The position numbers and the translations under genes were made by a program. Shown in pieces: positions 52,882 to 63,240 of a stretch of DNA of 64,000 nt (position 1 is its first letter; each line of letters begins with the position of its first letter). Under the pieces are notes generated by a model. The model searched no databases, had not been told where the DNA came from, and was given only the letters and a program-made list of their open reading frames with translations. Origin of the DNA: Ilyonectria destructans (lineage: Eukaryota; Ascomycota; Sordariomycetes; Hypocreales; Nectriaceae); contig JAHEWK010000009.1 in the NCBI GenBank assembly GCA_020740775.1, positions 1,736,001 to 1,800,000 of the forward strand, in the 5' to 3' direction.

Positions 52882-55477
52882 TTAATATTTCTCCGAAACC
52901 TTCTTGTCTGCCGAAGCTGCCGTTGAGTCATACGCGTCATATCTGTTACCCAACATGGCAGCTCTCTTGCCTGGATCATGCTTGTGAAGTTTGAGAAGAT
53001 AGTCCTTGAACTCCCTGGACATTTGAACAGTGGCCTTGAGATGGTCTCGTTTGATGAGCACACGACCTTCACGATCCTTCTCTCCCTGGGACTCGGCGAG
53101 GGCAACCGCGACTTGGAATGCTGTAAAAAAGAAGAGGGTTAGTCAAATGTAAGTTTACCGGAGTAGGTAATGCTTTGTCTCACCATTTCGAATCTCTCTC
53201 CCATTCCACTTCAGTTCGCGGAGCTCCCGAGACTGCACATAATCTTTTGTTGATTGAGGGATTCGCATTGTCGTCTCGCGATCTTCCTCCAACTTCTGAA
53301 AAAAGGTGTCCCAAACTTTGTCGCGATCATCGTCTCCAAAGTCGGGGTAATATAGCTGCACCTGAATGCGAGAAATGAAGGCTTCATCGAATGTTCCCAC
53401 ACGGTTGGTCGTCAGAAACAGGATACCCTTGAAATACTCGAGGGCACGCAGAAAACCTGCCACCAAGTGGTTACGCGCTATATCTTGCACCTGCCTTTGT
53501 TCCATGTAGATGTCAGCTTCGTCGATTAGCATAATAGCGCCCCATTTCTCTGCTAATTTGAACCATTTAAGGAGATTTGCTTCAATTTCCGTTGGCTCAA
53601 CTCCAATGTCGGAACAAGTCAAAGACAGTAGTGGTCTTTCTGTGAAGTTGGCAATGCATTCTACGCTTGTCAGCGTAAAGTTATTAGGTTAAGGATATGG
53701 TCAAACACAAACCGGCAGTATAAGGTTTTCCAACTCCTGGTTTGCCATGGAGGAGAAAGGTCAATCCTTCTCCTTTCCCTTGAATGAAGTCGGCAGACCA
53801 GGTGGTTCGCGATTTCCCTGAGTGGGCAACTTTATGCACATCAATGATTTTGATGAACGGTTTTTCTTCCTGAAGCGATGGACCTATACCATCTCGGATG
53901 TACATTCGGGTGAGGCTTCTAATCAAATCTTTTGTGGACTCTTTCATGACAAGGCGCTCGAAGAGGCCTTTGTCGAACGAGGGATCCTCGAAACCCGAGA
54001 TGTTCAGGAGCTCTAGGAGATGTAAGTCATATGTATCAACAATTATTTAGTGTTTGTACACACCCCATGACCGCGTCTTAAACAGGAATGCCTCAACTGT
54101 GTTGTCACAAAGAAAGTATTGATGATCAGTCAGGCCCTCGGCAACCAGGGGGTTGATGTGGCGGTAACCCTCAAATCGTGGTTTTGCAACGTGTTTGTAG
54201 ATGAGATCTTCACAGCGATTACAAGAGCAAATCTTGAAGGGGGCCGACGGGTGTTCAACACTACCCATGAGGAGTCTTCTTTCCGTTTGATACTGGCCCT
54301 CGTTGCGCATGTAATATTGAATGGGATCTACCATGGCATAGCTCACGAACTAAAGGCATTCTCGTCAGCTATCTTCACCGTTCGTGAGCAGCATTCTACT
54401 TACGTGGCGTCTGGGGAAGTATGCATTCGCTCCGTCAAAATAGTAGCAGCCATTCTTGCGTCGAGTATCAAACCATTTCTTCCCACGTTCAATGAAATGG
54501 CGTTCGATATCAATGATATCTTGTTCCGTGATGTCCTTTGTGAACCGTAGGTACTCGCAAGGGTATGCCTGGAGGGATACAATCTCTTTCTCCCCAGCAA
54601 AGCGGGTAACATGCGAGGAAAACTGCGAGGGCCCAACCCATGTAGAGTTCGCATCCATGTTCCAGCCTGTGATGCCGAATTTGTCGGTTGTGCCATCTAC
54701 CAAGACGAAATTGACCTGCATCATCACGTATGGTTCATGCTCATCCACGAGGTGAATGTCGAAGAATATGTCAGACCCTGGCTTGTAGAGCAGCCATAGC
54801 ATATCGTACGTGGCGTATCCCCGGGAATGACGCTCGCGTTCGGCCTCGACAACATTTTGATACTTGTTGTTGACAAATTCTTGAGCGATAGCAATGTGCT
54901 TCGCCGCGAATTTATTCGCACATGTTGGTGAGCTCTCATACTCGGAGGACTTTTCTTCCAGCCGTTGACGATACTCTGTTAGCTGTTTCTCGAAAAATAA
55001 AAATACCGCATACGGGGCATAGATCTCAATGACCTCTCCAGAAAGGTCAAGTTCGGGATAGTAGTCAACCACGCAACGCAACGCCTCATTTACCGCTGGA
55101 GAAAGAATTCGGATGTAGGGGTGGCCTTTTCCAACTTCCCTCAATTTCTTCTTCGAATCTTGGTTGGACTTTAAAGCCTCGATTGATTCATTTGTCCGGC
55201 GAACTTCGATGTACTCCAAAACGAGGGGTTCGGTGTGCTCGCTGGTCTCTTCGTTGTTTCCATCAAAGGAAATTCTTTCGTCGGATGAGCTGTTGACATA
55301 TTCAACACTGTGCTTGATGAGACTTTCTGGATCCTTTGGCGAAGATGAAGCGGTGGAAGGTGTCTCTTTTGGTGTCGGTGGGCTGTCTGCCGGCGTACCC
55401 TCGGGGTCTGGGACCTGCATTAAGGCTCAGAAATCGAGGTTTTCGGAAGCTTAGTACGCTACACTCACGTTTTCCAT
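52882..55477 (-). CDS. Fungal AAA+ ATPase with Pro in place of the Walker A Thr
   Basis: Possible start at 55477, with a 9-base first exon (Met-Glu-Asn) spliced to VPDPEGTPADSPPTP; the alternative is Met at 55420 (MQVPDPEG). Six or seven exons give about 750 residues. The N-terminal 80 residues are disordered and rich in Ser, Pro and Glu. Then comes the DUF7025-type domain (HPYIRILSPAVNEALRCVV, YATYDMLWLLYKPGSDIFF), a GYRHINPLVAEGLTDHQYF segment, and the AAA+ core. The core has Walker B AIMLIDEADIYME, sensor 1 ILFLTTNRVGTFDEAFISRI with the arginine finger, and the C-terminal lid (LKWNGREIRNAFQVAVALAE). Walker A reads HGKPGVGKPYTAE; the Thr/Ser after the Lys, which binds magnesium, is Pro (CCT, near 53728). 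ATP hydrolysis is therefore doubtful. Function of the family is unknown. No stop or frameshift. Confidence 0.8.
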
Positions 55478-56185
55478 TTGCAACTGAGAAATCGACGCTC
55501 AAGGTTTGAGAAAATGCCTAGTCGTTTGAATGAAGAAAGTGAAGTAAATAGTGTCTCGTCGTTGGCATCGATGTTGGTGCGCAACTTAACAGGCACAGTC
55601 TCATGCGGCTCAGTTTGCGTCTGAACCCCTCCTTTGGCTTGAAGGATATCTCTGTCATCATGCACTTCCGCCCACCAGTCCATTTCTGGTTTAACCGCCG
55701 TAACATGGTTGTACCCGAGAAGGTCGGCTCACGACGAATAAACACGCAGCGATTGTTCAGAGGCTGATGCACGTCTTACTTGCTGCAGGTGATCATCCAA
55801 TATTTATCCAGGGTGAGTTAGACCATTCAATATCATTCGACACAGTGTGTGCCCATGTGAGGCTGTGTCACTTCTGCGGCGCACGAATGTGCGACGTTGG
55901 GCTGACTTGCATTTGGGGGCGATTCAGCTGCCTACCAATCTTTATCTCACACATATGGACCCCCCAGTCCTCTCATAGTTACGGGAATACAATTTCAAGC
56001 TTTCAGCCCCTACTCCGCCTCAAGGATGAGGCTGTGCGCAAGTACTTGGGGTGCATCTGTCAGGCTTTGAACGCTACCCTGGGCTACGTCGAAAACCATT
56101 CAAGAACCAAGCGCTCTACGCACGTGAAATATTACCTTTTATGAAGCGTAGCGGCTTTACTTCAAATCCTCTGACAAGATAGAAG
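55478..56185. other. Divergent promoter region
   Basis: Between the AAA+ gene (-) and the NACHT-like gene (+). A shared promoter region with no gene, repeat or recognised site. Confidence 0.5.
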
Positions 56186-58297
56186 ATGGAGTTCGCCCCA
56201 TTCATCGATCCGGAGCCCGGCGCACTCGTGCAGCGATATTCATGGGAGATTGACTCCATTCCTCGGCCGGAAACTGCCAGCGCGGAGTTCAGCCAACTCC
56301 ACGCCGACATCGTATACGAGAGGAATAGGAGAGCAAACGAGATAAAAGATGAGATACAACGGATAGCAAATATCTCAGCGGATAAGTCAGCAGTATACTT
56401 TCTTGTGAACACCGTCTCTCTTTCGCTAACAAGCACTAGACCAGAGGATGAGGTCGCCTTGTTCCAGACACAGCAAGAGCTGTCTGAATGTATGAAAAGT
56501 TTCCAAAAGCTTGTTCCAGGTTCTTCTACGGCAAATTCTCTCCCCACTAGCTGGGGTGAGGTTGAAATGGCTGTTCAGGAGGTACAGGCACAATGGGAAA
56601 CCCGGAAGAAGGAAACGCATCTTGGGAAGGCCAAGAGCTGCCTCCGAAGGATGTGCAACGGACTGAGTAATCACTCCACAATACTCAAGCTGATTCCGTC
56701 AGAGAGTGTGTATACCTCGCTCATTGCTGGATCTGTGACCATGATTATCAAGGTGTGTGGCGAATCTCTTTTGTCGACTCTTAGGGCTAACAAAAGTTCG
56801 CATGGCAGGCATCAGCAAACCACATTAACATCACAGAGGCCTTCGCACAAGGAATTGTGGTCATCAACGACGCAGTCAGCATAGCCCAGAAGAGCCAAGT
56901 ATATAACACCACGGCTCTTCAACAGTTGGTTATGCGTCTGTACTCACAGGTATTTACATATCTGATCAAGTTCATGACTTGGTACACAGATCGCAGCCGG
57001 ACCAGATTTTTGAAGAGTTTGAACGAAAATATTCATCTCACCTTTCAGTCAGATCTCGATCTAGTCAAAGAGATTTCTGAGCTTCTCAGCCGTCATATTC
57101 AGTTCCACATGTCCGCTGATGGGCGGGTCTCTAAATTGATGCTGGAGGAAACAAGCGGCGACATGAAGTACCTGGTGAAACTTCAAGAATCGAGCCAAAT
57201 CCAAACCAGACTCCAGACCGAAGCCGCTGCGTGTCTAGTTGAAAACATGGTGCACTCCCAGTTTCGAAAGTCTAGAGAAGAACTGAAAGAGGACATGCGA
57301 AGCTTGGCAAATGCCTTGCATGATATGCTCCGACAGGAGATTTCCGGGGCTGGCATGACAAATCTTCTGATGCAACAAGCTACGCGCTCTAGTGTACATA
57401 GCAGATCTGGTAAGTTTGAGCTTGATAACAGATTTGACACTCGCTGAACATCAGTAAGGGTCCGATAGTTCCCTCCCATCTGACCAAGCAGTGGCTTCTG
57501 TAGTCAGCTTGGTCTCTCTAAACCAGAGAGGGCCCGACATCCAGTTCCAATCTCGGCAATATGAAGAATTCTTCGACTGGGATCAAGTACATCTATTTAG
57601 CGAATCGTTCGAACCGATTATGGCCGACTCTACCTTTGTCATGCGACTCAGGGCCTTTACAGAAACGATGGAGTCCCAGATTATGTATGCCCACAATCGT
57701 TACCAAGGAATCGAGTCCAATTCCTTGGCGAAAGCCATCGCGAAGTACATATCACTGGCTCGAGAGACCAATGTTCCCGTGGTTTCATATTTCTGCCGGA
57801 TATCATCTGAAGAAGCGCCCCCGAACAGAACCAAGGAGTCCATCGAGCTGTCTGCACTACTATACGCAATGATCCGGCAGGTAGTCAACCTCCTGCCTGC
57901 AGAGCTGGATAAGAACGCGCCAATGTTTGACCAGACAAGACTAGCGAGCCTTGATGGGACGCTACGCACGTGGGACGCCGCAGTGTCCCTTTTCAGGGAC
58001 CTTGTGAACTCTGTGCGCTTGCCTATGCTTCTCGTCGTCATTGACGGACTTGTCTTTTTAGAAGACGACTTTGAGCATAGCACAGACGGGAAGGTAGACA
58101 AACTCATCCTCTGCTTGAAAGAGTTGGTTGATTCTAGTGAGGCAGACGGTCGGATTCTCAAGGTTCTGTTCACTACAGAAGGGTTATCGGAACCGCTTTG
58201 TCAGGAGTTGGATGAAAGGGATATAGTCGCTTGTAGCCCGCTTTCACCAGGGAGAGTAGGAAGACCACCGCGGTCAGGTCAGGTAGTTTCTTTCTAA
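56186..58297 (+). CDS. Fungal NACHT/STAND-like protein with degenerate P-loop
   Basis: Start at 56186 (MEFAPFIDPEPGALVQRYSW). Two introns: 56752-56808, and a second (57412-57457) with acceptor AAG that gives RSGSDSSLPSDQAVASVV. The first 400 residues are helical and resemble the N-terminal region of a fungal family that precedes an NTPase core (NHSTILKLIPSESVYTSLIA, FMTWYTDRSRTRFLKS). From about residue 420 a NACHT-like core appears. The Walker A position (YQGIESNSLAKAIAKY) has no GxxxxGK, the strand LPMLLVVIDGLVFLED fits Walker B, and RILKVLFTTEGLSEPL fits the sensor strand. It ends shortly after, with no ankyrin, TPR or WD repeats. About 680 residues. Possible NLR-type sensor or regulator without ATPase activity. 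No disabling change seen. Confidence 0.6.
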
Positions 58298-58347
58298 GTT
58301 CGTCTTCGGACGGTTTTCGCTGTATTTGAGCAAGCTTCACTTGAATT

Positions 58348-59247
58348 CTAACTATTCGGTTTCTCTTCCACCACCGTTGCATTACTTATCAAAACCTTCG
58401 TCTCATCCTTCCCCGCTTCTTCCACCACTGCAACTTTATTCTGGTTATCAGAAGTGCTTTGTTCATCCTTCTTAGCGTCTGCCTCGTACTGCTTCCACCG
58501 GTATTCCCTCTCCACGCCTATCCGCCGTTGCGCCGTATCGCACAGATTCACATCGCCACACTCGCACTCGCCGCCCTCACGAAGCCAACGATAGGTGATG
58601 CTCCAGCGATCCTGCCTTAGTCTGACAGTGCCATCCGACAACGTATCCGTCTTGCGAGACTTGATGCTGTGTGTCCAGTGCAATCTCGAATCACCGCTCA
58701 TTTGCAGCATGCTCCTCGGCACCAAATCAACATCGGTCCGCTCACCCGACACCTTGTCGCGGAACTGCATAAACACCGGTGCTCCTAGTGACAGCGCATA
58801 AAGCTGGTCGTATGTACTGTGTGTATCGACGTGTGGTGGGATGCCAGTACCGGGTGCATAGTGTTGGAGACAGACCTGATCTGGTTGACGACCTTCGGTT
58901 GTAGGTAGAAGAGGGACAAGCCAGTCTGGAAACGGCTTAAACGGTGTGTCTTCATCGATGCCGAATGTCTTATAACTGAAGGTATAGCCATAGTGGAGCG
59001 AGAGGCGTCCTGAACGATCTGGCCACTCGAGTTCGTTCTGGAAGATGTGGACGAGCTTTTCTTCGTGGGCAGGCGTGATGAAGTTGGTTTGCATTAAAAT
59101 CCCAGAGGGAGAGATTGGCAGCTCTTCCATTTTGTATAAGAAATTCAACGGAGCGCAAAGGATTACATGGGATTTATTGTCCTGGCTGTAGTCGCAGCAA
59201 CGCAGATGCAATACCTTTTGTGCTGAGTTGCGCAACAATCGGCTCAT
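58348..59247 (-). CDS. AlkB-like 2-oxoglutarate/Fe(II) dioxygenase (ALKBH8/ABH6-type)
   Basis: Single-exon frame; Met at 59247, or more likely MEELPISPSGILM at about 59130 where the domain begins. AlkB-fold oxygenase: YGYTFSYKTF, then the iron ligands HVDTHS (HxD) and HWTHSIKSRK, and the 2-oxoglutarate Arg in LRQDRWSITYRWL. RSMLQMSGDSRLHW is the AlkB strand before the distal His. The Cys-rich GECECGDVNLCD after the core could hold a metal. The tail (YEADAKKDEQST...) is charged and disordered. Fungal members of this type are probably RNA or tRNA-modification enzymes; the substrate is unproven. About 260-300 residues, intact. Only 50 bases separate its 3' end from the convergent NACHT-like gene. 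Confidence 0.85.
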   Translation of the reverse strand: MSRLLRNSAQKVLHLRCCDYSQDNKSHVILCAPLNFLYKMEELPISPSGILMQTNFITPAHEEKLVHIFQNELEWPDRSGRLSLHYGYTFSYKTFGIDEDTPFKPFPDWLVPLLPTTEGRQPDQVCLQHYAPGTGIPPHVDTHSTYDQLYALSLGAPVFMQFRDKVSGERTDVDLVPRSMLQMSGDSRLHWTHSIKSRKTDTLSDGTVRLRQDRWSITYRWLREGGECECGDVNLCDTAQRRIGVEREYRWKQYEADAKKDEQSTSDNQNKVAVVEEAGKDETKVLISNATVVEEKPNS

Positions 59248-60415
59248 GTGAAAGTTGAATTTTCCATCACGTGATGCTGCGCACCACTTGCCACCAGAAC
59301 TTCCATGATGTGATCGATATATTCAACACCAGACACGATGCGATATTAATTTTTACCCTCCGTCTTTCATTTTCGCGAAGCTCGCCGTCTGTGTTGTTTC
59401 TTGTAGAAAATTAGATGTTCTTTAGCCCTAAATATGCATCTCACGCTTGCGTGATGCGTGTGATCAACCCACTACAGCTGTACCACTTCCACAGACGAGT
59501 AAAAATTGTACTGTATTTACACTCAACTAGAAAATCTGTTCATAGTACTATTTTTTTTAATATTTAGGTTGTAAAAGTCTGACACTGGGCTTCAATGTGT
59601 GTACAGAGCTGATCAGACAAGCCAGGGTGGGCGACCATGGGAGCTTTGTTATTGCGGAAGCCGAAAGGAAACTCCCCAACGATATCACTGTAAAGAAGGA
59701 AACTATTGGTCCTGGCTAAAATCCGATCTACCCTATAAAAGAAAATAGGAGACGGTGGCCATGGGGAAGGATTTGGAAAAATTGAGGAGAAGAATAAAGC
59801 AAAGATCGTTTCCTCGCTGGCGCGATTTTTTTTGATCGGTCCGAGTAGAGGGTCTGTTAGTTGGTAATGAAGTGTAGTACGCCCGCGAGGAAATGTGTTG
59901 GTTGGAACTCGCAAAAGACAAACGTCCCTTTCATACGGGTACCAGGGACCCATGCATAGAAATATCCACCATAACGTGGGCCTATACTCCAGATGTTAGG
60001 ATGAACGCCCGCTTGCCTGCGCCTCTTGAGAGACCGTGGGCAGTATCACAACTTAATAAATGCGAATTAGGTACCCGAGTATTGGTGGCTTGGTTTACCT
60101 CGAAGACGGCGGTCAAGATGGAAGCTTCAGCAACAAGGAGATTTTCATGTTGATAATGGTCGCCATAAGCACCAACATCCATGTGTGCCCTCGGAATTCC
60201 CCTAATGTCAAGTTTAACTCCGGATCGCTTTCACGTGGTATGTATACTGTTCGTTCAAACGCGTCCGTTGACTATAAAGCCTGTGCATCAGGCGACTTCT
60301 CGGCTTTTCGTAAGAAAGAACCCTACTGTTTGTTCTCCCTGTCCTGGTTTTGATTCGCAACCTCAGGATCATCGACATCCCGCTTCCCATCGTCTACCAC
60401 CGGACACCCTACTCA
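59248..60415. other. Intergenic region of 1.2 kb
   Basis: Promoter of the AlkB-like gene and 3' flank of the MATE gene. Short frames only; a T-rich tract near 59550 and no repeats of note. Confidence 0.5.
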
Positions 60416-62794
60416 CTATTCCAGTACTGACGCCCTTCTCGTCTCCAATCGCATCCTAGCCTCAGCTTGAGCAACGGCACTCTCCCAATCTGTGACATAT
60501 AGATATAAAGTCTCGAGTCCCGAGACGCTAGATTTTTATTGTCAGCACCACGTTTCATCGTCAAGCAAGCGGTCAGCGTTTGAGGATATTAGCCAGACTC
60601 ACACTGCAAGGCCCATCGTTAGCCCAGTCCAGAGGCCGGCCAGCTTCCAACCCAAAGCAAAACCCGTCCATAGCGAAATGGGCAATGCTACAGCGTAATA
60701 CGAGAAGAGATTCGCGTAGCTTCCAATTGCCTGATGTCCGATACCCCGAAGGAGGCCATGCGACACGGCAGCCATGGCGTCGAAAATTTGCATCACCGCA
60801 CATACGAGTATGACTTGGGCCACAATTTCGACCACCTCGTCGTCTTCTGTGAACAGACGGGGTAACTGTCTTCGAAGTGTGACAAACATCGTCATGTTGA
60901 ACAGCCCCACAGCACATGCGGCGAAGATAGCCTACAAATATGGTGTTAAACAAGGAATTGTGAATCGTGGGGAATCTGGACTGAGGTTCAGAGGACGTAC
61001 CACTCGCGCAGTTGTACGTGCGGCATCACTTAGCTGTGCTCCAATGAGATTCGCAACGCGGGTGGAAGTTGCAATAGCCAGCGGAAAGGGGATGTTGAAC
61101 GAAGTCGATGTCACAGTGACAAGAACACTCTGCGCGGCAAGTTGTGCAGTCCCGAATCGCCCGGCGGCGATCGTGAGAATCTCCAGCACCGAAAACTGAG
61201 CTTCGATCATAATCATACCAGGCAGAGCCAACCTGATCATGGGACCTGTCGATGAGTTGATGTGTTAGTGGATAACAATGTCATAATTATGTCCTGCCTT
61301 CGATGTGCAAAACAAGCAACACAAAACCTACCCCAATTACTAAAGGCCTTGCGGCTGAACCCTTTCCAACATTCAGAACCCTCAAAGAACCGCACATATA
61401 ATATGAGAAGGATCGGCAAGAGAGTCTGTGTGACGGCCATAGCTGTAGCCGCCCCAGCAAAACCCCAACCCGCTTGAAGGACGAACAGCCAATTCTGCAG
61501 GAAGCTTAGTGGAGCGCCTATGAGCAAGGTGTATGTTGTGGCATGGAATAAGCCCTGCGACTGTACAAAGCGCTTGCCACTCTCAAAGGCTGCAACACCT
61601 GGCATGCCGACAATCAAGACTCGTAGATAGAGGGCTGCAAGTGTTGCTGTCTGCCCACCGCCGACAAGTGCCGCCAGGATGGGCTCCGAGAACCACCAGA
61701 CTACTGCGATGGGTATCATGAGTAACCAAAGAAGCCAAGTCATGCGTTGCGCCTGCAGGCCCACGAGATGTTTATGGCCCGACCCGTACGCCTGGGCACA
61801 GAGCGTGTCCAGACTGGTTGCGAGCCCTTGAACGGGGACGTAATAAGTGATGCTAGCCGTCATAGTGGCCACTGGACGCGTCTTAGGAATCCCATGTCTG
61901 GAATGCATCTGTCTTTGGGTGACCACACTCACGATTAACCGCTGCAAGCTCCTCCATTCCAAGTCGGCCGACTGTCAGCACGCTTCCAACCGTTACCGAG
62001 TAATGCAGCAGAAAGGTAGCAATCAGCGGTGCCGCGTATGTCACCAGCGTCTTTGCCTCACGCTGCCAGGTCGTCTTAATGTCATGAGCAGCCACGGCCT
62101 CTTCCCACCGTTTGTGCACTTCATCTGGGGATAACATCGGCGTTACATCTCCAGATGTTTCTCCGGATGTTACAGTCATATCTGGTAGTAGCGGAGTCGC
62201 CTCAGTCAGGTCTTGAGGAGAATGGATCGGCTTCTTGTGGTCTTGAACCCTGGTGCTGAAGAGGGAGCGGTAAAGTCGTCCCATGAAGGTGGCCCTCCAC
62301 CCTGTGCGAGGATGCTTGGATGCTACAATATCATTGTCGTGAAGTAGATCGAGCTCTGCTTGGAGCGATTCATCTACTTCATGAGGGTTGGGGACCGGGA
62401 CGTCCCGTCCTGGGAGCGGGATAGTTGAGAAGCCGGACCCGTACGCAACTCCGTTGGGATGGAAGGCTAGCTGCACGTCGGTCGCATGGATAGACCTCGA
62501 CTCGGACTCAAAGTAATCATCTTCGTCCTCTTCCTCGGAGGAGCAATCTTGGATGTCTCTGGTCAAGATTTCTTGGACGTTGGGACCTGTCTCAATAAAT
62601 GAAGTGGAGAAAGGCACGCTTCCAGAAAGAAAGTCAGACAGAACGGAATGACGGCGACCGTGGCGCCCGCCATCAATAGCGACCGGTGAGGATCCAGACC
62701 GAGACATTGCAGAGGCACTGGTACAGAATTTTGGAGCCTGGCTCACTGATGAGAGTGCAGATGAGGTATTTTGAGAGCGAGTTAACGAAGGCAT
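60416..62794 (-). CDS. MATE-family multidrug/toxin exporter
   Basis: Start at 62794 (MPSLTRSQNTSSALSSVSQA). Introns near 61933-61880, 61250-61331, 61000-60935 and 60600-60530. The first 250 residues are hydrophilic and regulatory (Ser-rich; acidic SSEEEDEDDYFESE), as in fungal MATE proteins related to yeast Erc1. Twelve TM helices follow: YAAPLIATFLLHYSVTVGSV, VQGLATSLDTLCAQAYGSG (the signature loop), FAGAATAMAVTQ, MIRLALPGMIMIEAQFSVLE, and HGLLRGIGHQAIGSYANLFS in helix 10. Family members export organic cations and metabolites using a proton or sodium gradient, in the vacuolar or plasma membrane. Total about 680 residues. Intact; the last short exon encodes the cytosolic tail. Confidence 0.88.
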
Positions 62795-63240
62795 ATGCTC
62801 GTCATAAGTACTGTCTGATAAGAGAACCGCGTGATGTCACGGTCGACTGCTATCGATACGGTGAAGGAGATAACAAACAGGGTCAGCGCCACCACCAGAC
62901 GAGCACACCCATACACAACGCCGCGGAGGGCCTATGACATAACGACATCGAGAGTGCAACCCAGATGATCGACAAGGTTTATACCAACTGAGCCTTGCAC
63001 AACCCTCACGGAGAGATCGAGGGTTGATCGGGACATTGGATTGCTGACCGCCACAACAGGGCGAGCTGCGGGCAAAACCGCAAATGAACACACTTAGCCA
63101 CGCCACAGAGTCTATGACATCACGAACTGCTTTTAGACGCGAGTACAACATGGCGAACATTTTGCATCTACCGTAATCGTCTCAATCACTCCAACCATCT
63201 GCATTCACCATAGTCATCACTTTACCTCACACTCGCCACC
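62795..63240. promoter_or_regulatory. Divergent promoter of the MATE gene and the next gene
   Basis: The MATE gene (-) and the following gene (+) start 446 bases apart. Pyrimidine-rich sequence precedes the start at 63241 (CACTCGCCACCATGG, a strong start context). No further site recognised. Confidence 0.5.
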
